Notes under the pieces: model-generated
The model's database searches: none
Told to the model about the DNA's origin: nothing
The model's input: only the letters and a program-made list of their open reading frames with translations
Program-made: the position numbers and the translations under genes
In this document: one piece after another, positions 48,451-61,400 of the stretch
Layout: each line of letters starts with the position of its first letter
How positions within the stretch are numbered: position 1 is the stretch's first letter
From: Phascolomyces articulosus
Lineage: Eukaryota > Mucoromycota > Mucoromycetes > Mucorales > Lichtheimiaceae
DNA: 64,000 nt
Assembly: GCA_025677815.1 (NCBI GenBank)
Contig: JAIXMP010000012.1
Location: 1,054,001 to 1,118,000, forward strand
Direction of reading: 5' to 3'

Positions 48451-51400
48451 GTTTCCGATCTTGCTCAAAATCAATTATCCGTCAAATCTCTCTCCCATCA
48501 CCCCTCATCAGATCCCTTTTTTTTTTGTATACCAATTTCGATATAATATTTTCTACCTTGTCATGAAAATCGTAAATAATTGTTTTTTTTCTCATCATAT
48601 GATCATCGTCTTCATTCACAATAATAGTCATCCAACCAATCAGTTTATTTTTTTATGCATTCTTCCATCCCGAACCATATTTTATTTATCTAGATTCCCC
48701 CTATTTTACAAAATAATACTTTCAGAAAATAGAATAAAAGATTTCTGCTTTCTCATGAGTTTTCACACAAAGAAATTATCAACAAAACCATTTTTCTCTT
48801 GTATATCAAAAATGAATTATTATTTTGTATTTTACAATGGGATGGAACTTTATTGGTGGTTGGGAAATACTGTAGGCAAAGATTAGAGTCTTTTTGGAAA
48901 GCGTAGTAATGATATTAAATACCTTGAATAATAATAATAACACTTTTTTTTTCTTATTACATATAATGATCGATTGACGTGTAAATTTTTGATATTGACA
49001 TCTTCTATTTTAATAATAATAAATAAACTAATTATTATACAGCAAAGATGATACTATGAAACATCATATTGATGCATGAATGTTCTTCTGCGATAAGAGA
49101 TATTATTGTTACCATTGAAATTATTCTTTGGTAGTAGTTTTCTATATAGGAGTTGGAAAAATATATATGAATATAAGATTATTACTAGTTACATCCTATC
49201 TTTTGAATAATCTATAAGAGAGAAGACACTGCATAGTATATTATACCGTTATTTGAAAATATATACATGATAATAAATGAATTTTTTTTTAAAAAAAAGA
49301 CTTTGATATTCTCTTTCAACATTATTGTACGTATATATTTAAGCTTTGTATTATAAATCTAACAGAGTAAAATAGTGGATCAATAAGAGATGGAAGAAAT
49401 AGTCTATATAAGAAAAGTATAAAATATTTTGAAATGAATGAATAATGTGTCATTACGTATATACTACATCAAATAGCATGTTTATACTATGTATAATATA
49501 AACTGCTCATCCTTTATATTATTATCATTTACCAGTTTTAAATTTTATGCCAACATGCAGAATAATAAAAAAGGAGGCGTCATCACGCTGCATTGTTATT
49601 GTTGTAGTTACGCATTTATACTAAATTTAACCTATTGGCCGCAAAAAAAAAAAAATACGTCTCTCCTAAGTAATATTATAAAGTTTTAAATAGATGAATC
49701 GCACGTCTTTTTTTAAGTGTATACATATTCAGTTCAAATAAAAACGTCGTCATGGATTTTGTATAATTGCCCGTGCGTTTTTCTGTGTAACCAAGTTTGC
49801 CATGATTTCCCACAGAAATGAAATCAGGGAACCTTTTTTTTTATGTTCAGCAATCGTTCCCATTACTTTTCACCAATAATAAAAAAAAATATGGTTTCTA
49901 TGAAATGAAGCTGTATTATGCATGTTATAAACATACCCAGCAGAATACTTGTTTTATATATGGGAAAAACTATATATCCGCTCAACAATAAATTTTATTA
50001 CTTGCAGTACTCTTTCTTCTTTTAGTGTGCTGGTCATCCTAAATATAATCATACTATTATATACTACTAGGTACATTGGGATCGAATTGAATGAACAAAA
50101 TAGTTAGCTGATCATTTTTTTTATATTGATAGTAATTAGAAATATATTAATTATTCTTTGTCAAATATTGTTTGTTATATATAGAATAAACGGGATGAAG
50201 AAAAAAAAAAGTGTTGACTGTACTTTTCCTATATAGTAGATAGGAAAGAGAAAAGCAACTCCTATCATTTTCATGGCAAGAATCCCACATCATCGGAATC
50301 ACTTAAAAAAGAAAAAAAAAAGATAATAGCTGTCACTGATCTGTTGTTATTATTGTCCTTACACACAAACCTCCTCCAACCCATATTTATGGGACCCAGT
50401 ACACCTTCTAGTTAGGCTTTTTGTGTGCTAGGTACACCCTATTGGTATTTTGTTATTCTATGGTACAACATCATCATATTCTTTGTTTTCTACTTACAAT
50501 AAACACACATATATATGTTCTTTTTCACAGTGTAAACACTTCTATCATAGTATAAAGAATGATCCCCACCAAGGGGGAAAAAACAAGTTGCTATACTTTA
50601 TTGATATTCCTCATATTTTTATTTTGACACAAATGGATAATTATTGATATATAATAAAGAAGGAACATTCATTAGAATTAGATCCGATTGAGCAGTACGA
50701 AAAGATCTGGGATCTCAGATAATACTATGATTATTATCTTTTTTGATGTACGACAGTATCAGCATCATTCAACCATCGTCATCATTGTAATACAACCGAA
50801 AAAGAGTGATAGTATAACTCCGTTCGTTTTTTATGTCATGAGAAAAAAGCGTGCTTCTTTTTCATTTTAGATCCAGTATTATTTTTTTTAACGTTTGGGG
50901 AATAAGTGAGTATCTAATACAGCATAATACGGATCCCGTCGTGCTGCGGATTCTTTTGACATTGTTTGCCCTATCTGGTCGCACTTGCTAACAAAAAAAC
51001 AAAAAAGGCACAGAAAATCTTCATTATGACAGTAAAATCATAATATGAATATCAATTAGAATTTTGGTAGTTTGTCATAAATATTTTAATTACAACGAAT
51101 ATTTGGTGGGATGGTATGGTTGTTCTAATAGAACTCGATGGAATGACTAGAGACACAAGCATATATAAAAAGAATAATGCATGATATCATTTAACATCAA
51201 TTTTAATGTTATTGGTTCAAAACGTGTGAATTATATTACCGAGCTCCACATTGGCTATTTCGGGGACCTTTTTGATAATAATATAAAGAATATAGTATAC
51301 AAGTGATTGTCGTTTTTCCATCATATTAAAAGGAATGGCTGGACGTGCCATGTATTAGATACTGGTCCCTGAATTTGTAGCCACAATGCTTTTTTTTTCA

Positions 51401-52644
51401 TTTATTCTTTGTTTCTGTAACAACAGCAATTACATCAAGGAGTATCATGTAGAAAAAAAAGAAAATACCGGGCGAATGAATCTAAAAAGTTTTTTTTTTT
51501 TGAAGAAAGAAATGGTTTTGTGATGATGATATGATCAATAATACGTAATGTCTTGTTGCTTATTGAAATGTGGATTCAGTATTCTATTGATCCTATATAT
51601 TACATGAACTGATGGGTATTCTTTTACAAGAATAATAGAGCAGTCCAACTATTTGGGATTTTTACCTATATATATATATATATAAATGCTTTACTCCTTT
51701 GGCTCCTTAATTGACGGATATTTATTCATATATATACATCCATCCTTATACTATAGACTTTAAGGTCATTCATCCTAGTAGGGGTAAAGAAGGAGTAAAT
51801 AGAAAATGGATGCAGTTTTGTTATTCCAGGAATTGACTGGTTTATTCCATAAATACCATTTTATGCATATTATATGTATGGTGTGGAGGGGCTTGCTCTA
51901 CTATGACGGGTGTATTCTTCTTCTTTTACGCTGTTTTGGTTATAAACACCATCATAATCATACGATGATATTTTTTTAGTGATGTTATATGAATAATAAA
52001 AATGAAAAACAAGGATGATCCTTATTATTATTTTTATGTGAATGCTAAACATTTGTTTATATCATTCACCTGCAGATTTGTTTGGTTTACCAAGAAGAGG
52101 ATTGGTCAATAGTGTAATTTATTATACACATGATGCATTGGAGTTCTTTGAAGAGATTCAGTAATAATTCTTGGCGGCGCACCGATATTATCGTTCATAT
52201 AACAATAGGTCGTGCCGAAAGAGAATATTGGGAGGGGCGTTCGTTCCATATGTAAAACCTTAACAAACAAAAAAAAATCATGCATGGAAAATGTATAATG
52301 TAGAATACGTTGAATTCAATTGAATATGTATTGTATTGGTATATTATATTTTTTATTTATTCACTTTACATTTACTTGAATTTATGATGGAAACTACAAA
52401 GAAAATAAAAAGAGACGACAAGGGTTAAATGAAGAAATAATACAAAAAAAAGAGATTGGATTGCTTGGTTATGTCGTTATTATTGTGGAGTAGGGCATTT
52501 GATTTGATATAAATGGATTTAGATGAGATGGATGGGTGGATATACACAAAATAATGATATATAAATATGAAATGTGGTTGATTGGTTTTAATATAATACA
52601 GTAATAGAAAAAAGAGATATAGGATGATGACGATGATGATGCAT
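48451..52644. other. 4.2 kb spacer with no clear gene
   Basis: Very AT-rich with many homopolymer runs. The only hint of coding is at 52073-52163, where a 3' splice-like cctgcag is followed by an open stretch with LFGLPRRGLVNSVIYY. I found no partner exon. Confidence 0.5.
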
Positions 52645-52938
52645 TTAATATACATCTTGAGAGGCCCAAGCACCATAAAGGTAAGCAAGTGTTGAATCAG
52701 AATTAGAATAATAACCGAATTCATCATCATTTGTATTAGTCATGGTCAATGATTTGGAAGATTGTAGTTGTTGTTGCTGTTGATCTTCTTCCTCATCCTC
52801 TTGTTCTTGTTCTTGATAGTTGTCAAAAGTCATAGTAGTATATGGTTGTTGTTGTTTCGTAGATTGAGTATCTTCAGCAGTGATATGTACAACGGCTTTC
52901 ATAACAGCCAAGACAACAATGATGTATTGTAATGCCAT
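52645..52938 (-). CDS. Small secreted or anchored protein, 97 residues, hypothetical
   Basis: A single exon starts at the ATG at 52938; the longer upstream frame is low-complexity and not protein-like. Residues 1-21 (MALQYIIVVLAVMKAVVHIT) form a signal peptide or anchor. The mature part is acidic and rich in Gln, Glu, Ser and Thr (EQEQEDEEEDQQQQQ) and ends STLAYLYGAWASQDVY. No cysteine and no known domain. It would be exported; its function is unknown. Confidence 0.55.
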   Translation of the reverse strand: MALQYIIVVLAVMKAVVHITAEDTQSTKQQQPYTTMTFDNYQEQEQEDEEEDQQQQQLQSSKSLTMTNTNDDEFGYYSNSDSTLAYLYGAWASQDVY

Positions 52939-53677
52939 GATAAATGTATGTATGTTTAATAAGAAAAAGTAAAAAAAAAGTTGGAGATTGGAATAAAAGA
53001 AGTAAAATAAAAAAAAAGGTGGGGTTGGCATGTATTTATATAAAAATGGATAAAAAAACTTGATTCCTCGGCTCAGCCTTTTCTTTATTTGTTTATTGGT
53101 GTATGATGATGATGCTTGCTGCACCCTTTTTTTTATATCCACTTTAAGGTAGAGGAATCAAAAGTACATCTGTGTATAAAACAGATAATAATAATAATTA
53201 TTATTAACTACACGTGTTTGTGAGCATGCCTATCCATCATCTTACCGCTTTATGTTTTTTTTTTTCATCGTCTTATTGTTTTCATTATTCCATATTTTAT
53301 AATACAACTTTTTCGATATCAAACGACAACAGCCAACATTCTAATCCAGGTTTGATTGGTTCAAAAGAACACTAAAAAAAAACTTGATCTTATGGTCATA
53401 ATTGTAACACATACAATTGACTATGCGAAAGGATGTGTTCCCTCTCCTTCAACCCTCGCTCAGTTCAATTCACCCTTTTCAAATAAAAAAAACATACCTT
53501 TATTTCTTTCCTCGGAAACTGTGGTGCCGAATCACTTTTTTTCACACACATTTGTTTTTGCATAAAAACACTACACGCGCAACACACACACCCACACCCA
53601 CACTCATACGTATACTTTTTTTTTTTCTTTTCCAACAATCTCCCACAGTTTCCCCCAATAAAATAATAATAATAGTA
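52939..53677. other. Divergent intergenic region
   Basis: It lies between the small secreted protein and the MEMO1 homologue and must hold both promoters. A CA-rich stretch with CACCCACACCCACACT lies near 53590, just upstream of the MEMO1 start. Confidence 0.5.
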
Positions 53678-55433
53678 ATGAATCGCGTTGCTTCACATGC
53701 TGGATCTTGGTATACAGACTCAAGTAGGGAAAACTAAAGTTTTTTTCTCTTATCTATTTTTTCCCCTTTTTTCCAAAGAATGACTTTTTAAATGATGAAT
53801 TGGGATTGTGTGTTGGAGGGGGTGTGTTATTGTTTTCTAATGAATGGTGATAATAAAGATGCACGGTTAAACGCTGAACTGGACAAGTACTTGGACAAAG
53901 TGCCACCCTTGACAGAACAAGGAGAGTCTTATCCTATTGAAGGAGCTCGTGCCATTATTGCACCGTGAGTAGTTGATCCTGTTTTTTTTTCTATATCATG
54001 ATAATGATATATATCTATATGTATATTACCTTTTTTTTTCTTCTTCTAAACTTTCTTTACCTTCTTTCATTTCTATATTTATCATGATCTATATATGATG
54101 ATCATAATTCGATGATGTGGGTTTTTTTAATAGTCATGCTGGGTATAGTTATAGTGGTCCAACCGCAGCTTATGCTTACAAGTGTATTAATGCATCAGAG
54201 GTGTAAGGCTTTTTGAAAGGAAACAAAAAAATAAAGATAAAAAAGGAGAACTCTACAAAGCAGGAGGATAAGAGCTTATTAGGAGAAAGAGATAATTGGA
54301 GAAAGGAAAGTAGTAGTATTGTTAATGGGCATGTTGTGAATAACATAATATATCTAGTGAACGAGTATTCATTCTTGGACCCTCTCATCATGTTTATCTT
54401 GACGGGTGCGCATTATCTCGATGTGATACGTATGAAACACCTCTTGGTAATTTGACTTTGGATAAAGCAAGTAAGTTTTGTATTTTATGGATGTAATTCA
54501 TGGGACCAAAATCACAATGGAAAAAAAAATATTTGTTATCTCCCCTCACTCCCCTTAATCCATAATATATAATCAACGCATACTCTTTTTGTTTCATATT
54601 TATAGCGATTCAAGAATTATACAATACAAGAAAATTTCAATGGATGAGTAAAGATGTGGATGAGGAAGAACATAGTATTGAAATGCATTTACCTTATACT
54701 GCTAAAATCTTTAGTGGGTAAGTAAAAAAAAGACCATAAAGAGGGTGATCTAAATATATAAATATAGAAAACAATTGACAAGCTGTGTACATCTCATCAC
54801 ACTTCAACATAAACATAGTAAATTGGATCAAATCAAGGTTGTACCCATCATGGTAGGAGCTATTGATGAAAGAAAGGAAAAAATATTTGGAGAATTGTTG
54901 TCACCCTATCTTTCGGATCCAAAAACACTTTTCATCATATCATCTGATTTTTGTCATTGGTACTGGTTCGGTTCCTATATATAAACAATATCACGTTATA
55001 AATGAAACAAGAACATGAACCTTCTTTAGAGGATGAATTGACTGACAGATAAGACATTTATATTAGGGGAATTCGATTTTCTTATACTTATTATCAACCT
55101 AATGACCACGAGGGATTAGTTCGATTAGGATCCAATGACGTGGTAGATAACCCCCCGATTCATGAATCGATCAGCAACTTGGATCATGAAGGAATGAGGC
55201 TGATTGAATCATTAGACCATGCCTCCTTTTCGAATTATTTACGTACAACCAAAAATACAATCTGTGGTCGACATCCTATTGGTGTACTTTTATGTGCCCT
55301 GGAAACCCTTCATCAACAAAACCCTTCTCAACAACAACGTATTCAATTCACAAAATATGCTCAAAGTAACCCATGTCAAAAAGTCAGGGACAGTAGTGTT
55401 AGTTATGCCAGTGCTTATGTATACCTTGGATAA
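53678..55433 (+). CDS. MEMO1: MEMO1-like protein (Memo/Mho1 family)
   Basis: Seven exons (53678-53723, 53859-53964, 54134-54202, 54358-54470, 54606-54717, 54819-54959, 55067-55433) give 317 residues. All phases agree. Family marks in order are [57 protein letters not shown] and [11 protein letters not shown], ending [15 protein letters not shown]. The fold resembles class III extradiol dioxygenases and keeps the metal-site histidines (HAG, SHH) and the cysteine of DFCHW. Human MEMO1 binds copper and iron and affects redox signalling and migration; yeast Mho1 is little known. No truncation is seen. Confidence 0.93.
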
Positions 55434-55766
55434 TAGATAGATTGGAGGATAAAAGGAGATTACATTCAAATTATTTTTTTTCTGACACATACTCTCTATC
55501 ATGAACAAAAAGATAGGAAGGAGGGAGTTACTTTTTTTTTTTTAGTTAAAATAAAGAGTAAATTGTGTAATAGTACTTTTTTGTATATTTGTTTTTTTTT
55601 GTTGTTGCTTGTTGTTATCTAAATGTTAGGAAGAAACAAAAGGGGAGAGAAAAATAAATGTATTTACAAAAGAATATAGAATGGTTTATATTATAAGATG
55701 TTGTATTTGTGATGTGTGTGTGTGTGTGTGTGTGTGTATGTTGTGTATATATCAAAGGAACTCAAT
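55434..55766. other. Convergent 3' region with (GT)n microsatellite
   Basis: It separates the MEMO1 and bL19m stop codons. A GT repeat of about 13 units lies at 55712-55738. No gene is seen. Confidence 0.7.
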
Positions 55767-56363
55767 TTATTTTTGTTGTTGCTTTTCCAATTGTTCTTGT
55801 TTCCACAAACTTTGAAGCGAAGTAAATGCTTTACCAGGTTGATCACGAAGATAAAACAATTTAGCGCGTCGTACACGTAATTCGGTAGGCTTTTGAAGGA
55901 CCTTGACATTCTTGACCAATGGAGAATACAATGAAAAACGTTGTTCTACACCTACACGCATAACAATATTACGTAAAGTAAACGAGGTATCAATGCCTTT
56001 ACGACGAATAGCAATACAAACACCCATAAAAGTAGACGTGGTCTTTTCACCAGGACCATTGAATGTTTCTACCAAAACAACTGATCCAGGTCGTACACCT
56101 TCAGCGTTTTTTCGTGAAAATAATTCGCGACGTCCATCGTGGTTGGCCTTTTCTATTTGTTGTGCTGAAATCATTTCCATGACATTTTGTTTAGGTTTGG
56201 TTGCTGTTGCTGCTGTTCTAATGTTTACTATTTTTTTATTATTCTATGGTTAGTGTTTGTAAAATAATGGTATATGTATATATATGTGTGTGAAAGGTAA
56301 TTTACATTTAGAAGCAGTAGCATTAGGTTGTAATCGCGTAGTTAATGTCTTGAGGAAATTCAT
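55767..56363 (-). CDS. IMG1: Mitochondrial large-subunit ribosomal protein bL19m
   Basis: Two exons (56363-56306, 56227-55767) encode 172 residues. The first ~38 residues are basic and Ser/Thr-rich (MNFLKTLTTRLQPNATASK), as expected for a mitochondrial presequence. The bL19 core follows: VRPGSVVLVETFNGPGEK, FMGVCIAIRRKGIDTSFTLR, VGVEQRFSLYSPLVKNVKVL and VRRAKLFYLRDQPGKAF. It sits near the mitoribosome subunit interface. A Gln-rich tail ends the protein. Yeast Img1 is the counterpart. Confidence 0.93.
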
Positions 56364-57355
56364 GGCGTATAAAAAAAAGTTTGTTTTTTTTCTCAAATAT
56401 CACGGAAAAACAAAATGTGGAGCCAGGGAAAACAAAAAATTGTATGTGGCGGAGGTCTGTCACAACATTTTTTTTTTTTTTTTGCTAAGCTACTTTACTT
56501 AGCAGGGTCACGAAAGCACCGAATTGACACATCGGGAATCAAACTTGATAAATTAGCTACTGGAACCGATATGCAGTCAGGAGATTTTAGTATATTTGGT
56601 AAGAAAAAAATAACAAAGAGGATATCAGATAGAATATTTCATCATGATATTAAAGAAATGATGTAATTATTATTGTTAATGTTGTTTATTATATATAACA
56701 AAATGAACTGAATGATTGTTATCAAGGGATATATTATTTATGTTGTTTAATAATTTTTTGTGATCACAAAAAGAAGAGGATGGGTGATGATATACAACAC
56801 CAAGAGCAGCAATCATTGTCAAACGTATTATCTATTATATTCAATTAATAATTAATAAAGGTTTTATTATTATATGCGGTTTTCAAAATGGGGTAAAGAA
56901 AAAAAGGGAGTTTCGTTGCTTGATATATTATTATTACATGTGTGTAATATGCGTTATGTGTTTTGGGGGAGTGCCGTTCAATATAAGGAGCCTAGGCAAA
57001 AAGTATAAAAAAAAAAGGCTCCAAAATTAGTAACAACGTGGGTTTTTGTAGGATTTCCGAGGAACCCAAAGTTAAGTTCTGGCCCATATTTGGCGATAGA
57101 CAAAACCCATCATATAATATAAAAGGGAGCTTATACTCTCATCTTCCAAGGAGAGTAAAGAAGAGGGGGTTCCTTTAGTATTTATTTTTGGCTTATAATT
57201 CTACATCTCACTTTTTTTTTTTATTTATATATAATTTCTTCCTTTCTTCTTCTCTTCTTTCTCACTTTAATTTTTTTTTCTCACTTGTTTTCTTTAAACC
57301 TTACAAAAAAAAAAACCAGACTATACCAATACTATCCCATCGTAACCAAAAATCA
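56364..57355. other. 1 kb intergenic region
   Basis: Promoters of bL19m and of the RVxF protein. A pyrimidine-rich stretch (57210-57300) and an A-run precede the latter start. Open frames at 56284-56666 look like chance. Confidence 0.5.
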
Positions 57356-57835
57356 ATGATGACCTCTATTACAAAACGTGTTCAATTTTCTTGTGAAGTT
57401 GAATTAATCAGTACCTTTGCAAATGAAGAATATGGTAAATATATATAGAAATATTTCTATTTCAAGTTTTTATTTTAACAAACAATTTGTTAAAAAATAA
57501 ATAAACAAAAAATATTACGAGCCAATTTAAATTAATATAAAAATAAATAAAAAAAAATAGATCGAACCGCTCAAGAAGTTGCCAAATTAACATATAATGA
57601 TATGTTTGAACTTTTAACATTAAAATCAGAATTTCGACGACAAATGGAAGAGTTACGAAATGAACAACTTGCTACCAATGAATATAGTGATGAAGAAAGT
57701 AATAATAGTACAACTGAAGAAGAAGATGATGATGATACAACAAGAACAAAACAATCATCATCAAATACAATGGTGGTTGTAAATGATGTTGAACAACAAC
57801 AAAATCATCCTTCTTGTGTCGATTTATGTGCGTGA
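57356..57835 (+). CDS. Small protein with RVxF (PP1-docking-like) motif, hypothetical
   Basis: Two exons (57356-57434, 57561-57835) give 117 residues. Residues 8-11 are RVQF within TKRVQFSCEVELISTFANEE, then YDRTAQEVAKLTYNDMFELL. The RVxF-x3-V pattern followed by EYDR resembles the PP1-binding segment of some phosphatase regulators (PPP1R15-like and fungal proteins). A helical charged segment (SEFRRQMEELRNEQ) and an acidic Ser/Thr-rich tail follow. The likely role is a PP1 regulatory or targeting subunit. This rests on the motif only. Confidence 0.6.
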
Positions 57836-58455
57836 ATCCTTCTTCTTGTCATCTTTTTCTATCAACAAAATCCATCTCAACTATCACTACCACCATCATA
57901 TCATTTTAATATCCTTACATCTATTGTTACTATTATCACCATCACCTTTGACGTTTTTTTGTTCTTGACCAAATTTTACTTGGTTTTAACTTGTATACAT
58001 ATCATCCATACCATCGTTGTCACTGTCACCACCAAAAATCATCCATCACCACCGCCACAACGACCATTTTCTTCTTTTTTTCATAGTCTTCTTCATTCCC
58101 AACATTATCATAATTATTATTATTTTTCTCCTTGTCCTTTTTCTTCTTCAACTTATTCTCGTCATAGTCAATCTTCATCTATCACCATTACTATTACCCC
58201 CACATCATGTTCTTTTTTTTGTATGCACAAATTAATCAAAATTTCTAATAATATAAATATATATATATATTTTTTCTACTGCAAAAAAAATCCAAACGTC
58301 CGCCCAATTTCCTAATTTAGACACCATTATTTGTTATCAGTGAGATCATGGTCTGCACCACCCTACTTGCAGATACTTTTAAATATAAAGAACGAGCATT
58401 AATTCCGGTTTTGGTCACAAAAACATTTCGCACACACATACAATTATTACCAACT
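57836..58455. other. Convergent intergenic, pyrimidine-rich
   Basis: Long TCATCACCA-like and CTT-rich runs on the + strand (57850-58210). They are open in two frames but have the composition of simple sequence, not protein. Confidence 0.5.
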
Positions 58456-61400
58456 CTAATACTTGTTTTTTTTCTTCTTTATTTTCTCTCCACAATAAAC
58501 ACACCCTAATGGAACTGACTTACCATCTAATGTAGGATCTTGTATTTTACTATCTAATTCATCCAGTAAAAGTCGTTTCAACTGATTCACTAAAACACCA
58601 ATTCTTGCCCATGCTCGGAACTTTATCCATCCTTCTTCACCTACTTTAAGGCCCCGACCGAAATGATCGATATCTACACGACCACCAAAGAATAAAATGG
58701 CATAAGAAGGAACTTCTGTACCATCACGTAAAAATATCTTTGTCGTTTCCATTCTTGAGAAATAAGTCAAGAAAGAACCGTTATATTGATTATTACTAAA
58801 CAATACAGAGGATGGATGTAAAAAGACACGACCTAGAGAATAAGATCCATTGAAGGAAAGTCAATAACACAATAATAATAATAATAAACAGGTGATTCGT
58901 GATACAAAAAGGAATAGTAAAAGGGAAAGTGACACAAAAATGAATTGCATTCAGCAAATTACCATCTTGTTTTGTGTAAAACTTGATTTCTTTGGCCTCT
59001 TTTTCCCGTTCAACTGTGCCACTTAAAACCTTGTCATACTTTGCATCTGGCATTCGAATCTTTGCCACATTGGGATTCAATCCTCCAAACACAACACTCT
59101 TGATAAGATTCATATTATCATTATGTTGATTATATTTCTCTTGTTGATGACGATCATAAAATCCAATCTCTGTTAATGCATCTGCATATTGTCGTTTCAA
59201 TGCACTAATTTCATTTAATGTAGCAAAGGATAAAAAGTTCTCTTCACAAAATCGTCTGGCTTCACGCATACCACCTTTCTTTTGAATAATCTGATGCCAT
59301 TTTTCAAAAGCATTCATATCGGTGATCCAATCGGATTTGATATTACCAGACTGATTAACATTGGCAAATCTTTCTCGACATTGTTTGGCTTCTTCTCGTT
59401 TTTCCATTGGAGAAGTAAAAGGTGATTTTAATGACATGATCGAAGCAATCGTTAATATCGAATCCAAACAGCTAAAGATGGATCCTAATAATAACATTTT
59501 ACCGATCCGTAAGTCAGCTGGAATGGACGCCTATTATATTATCGATTTTTTTTTTGCTTTTTTAGTATATAAAAATTTCACTGACTATTTGGGGAATGAA
59601 AATATGAAATGAACGGATGAATGGAATATCATTCGATATTCTCACCCACTATAACATATCCGCGCCTTGTCATCTCTCCCTCCCTACCCCCCCCAAAAAA
59701 AACTATCCCTTTCAAAATATGATAAAGGTCAGGGAGATTTGAACGGAGAGAACGAAAGGGGAAAGTCATGTAAGAGATCGAAAAGGGATGAGAAAAAGCC
59801 CTTTCTTGGGGGAGGGAGGAAGAGGAAGGTCATGGAATGATATAAAGGATATCTTTTTTTACAAGGCTGAGCAAAAAAAAGAAAAAAGAAGATACTATAC
59901 CATATGTTTACCAAGTGGCGTTAATTCACCACGAGGGCTTGAATCAATCGCATCCACGGCTTGTAAAGTACGTATGGCACTCTCCAACGCAGCTACTTTG
60001 GGAGGATCGATAGCCATTCTCAAAAATTGCTTGACATCAAATTCACCCATGGATTTGACTTGTAAACATAATTGTTCCAAAGGTGTTCGTAATAATTCTG
60101 GTACTTGTTGTGCTTGCATTTTTCTTGATTCCGTATCTCGACTAAATATCTTGTAACATTCTCCTGGACGTGTACGACCTGCACGACCTCGTCTTTGTTT
60201 ACAGGAAGCTCGGGAGGCCCATGTTTCTACTAATCGCATCATACTATTGTTGGCATCGTATTGAGTTTCTTTGACACGACCGGCATCAATCACATAGACC
60301 ACACCATCAATGGTAATCGAGGTTTCAGCTACATTCGTGGCTACCACAATTTTACATACATCCGATGCCACTTTTTTAAATACACTGGTTTGTTCTTGAG
60401 GTGAAAGATTGGCATGTAATGGTAAAATTTCATATTTGGTGTCACTATCGACATTGGATAATGTACTCTGCATGGATTCAATGCAACGTCGAATTTCCAT
60501 AGCACCTTTAAAATAATAATAATAAAAATAATCATTTTAATATATGTATATGCAGTGATTTTTGTATGTTTTGTATTGTTGTTGTTGTTTTGGGCGTAAT
60601 CCTTTTTTTTATAATAAGAATAGATGTTTCCATTCATCCTCAAACAACAACAACCTTTTCTCCCCCATCACCAAAAATAGATATAAAGAAAATAATAACA
60701 ATACCTGGCATAAAGACAAGAATAGCAGGTTGGGCATGATCATCGATCCGAACAGTTCCGTTCTCTACAATATGTTTTACAACATGAGCAATTAAATCAT
60801 AATCAATCTTGTCTTGATTACGATAACGTGCCATTGTATGAACCGTCGATGTATCATAACCTTGTTCTAATAGTTGTAATTGCCATGAAGCCCATTGCTG
60901 TTGGCCACCTGTGCCATTATTTCCTTTTTCTTCTTTATCCATTTGTTTTGGCATTGGCATTTTGGATACAAATGATGTTTTCTTGATAATATCTTCAAGA
61001 TAACTACATATCATTATCCCCACATACATATGCATAAGCTACTCAATGATTTTTCATGTAGAGATGACATGATGTTTTTTTACTATTAGTTTACTATGAT
61101 GACTTACTAGTCTTTTACAGGATGTGTGAAACCAGGAATCTCTATTGCAGGTGCACCACCAAAATAATCTAAAACACACCAAATTCTTATTCACCTATTC
61201 ATCTTTCTATTTTTTTTTTCACATGTTTTTTTTTATTTACCTGCAAATACTTGTTGATTGATTGTAGCACTCATAAGCACCACTTTAAGATCTTTTCTTT
61301 TCTTTAATACTTGTCTTAAAATAATAAGCAAGAAATCACTATCCACTATATATATCCATACCAACCATGTTAATAATTATCATTACCCTTTCCCAGCTAT

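Noticed and set aside
48461..48886. 141-codon frame downstream of the F-box gene
   Set aside because: Poly-T-driven Phe/Ile-rich text with no domain; probably 3' UTR and spacer.
52939..53142. Upstream extension of the small secreted protein
   Set aside because: The added residues are Phe/Tyr-rich low complexity from A/T runs, and the downstream ATG gives a proper signal peptide.
56284..56666. Open frames on the + strand after bL19m
   Set aside because: They overlap the bL19m first exon and contain long poly-T runs translated as Phe; no splice or family support.
57959..58315. 118-codon frame on the + strand
   Set aside because: Its composition is that of TCATCACC simple sequence (His, Ser, Pro, Ile runs). 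It also lies between two convergent 3' ends.
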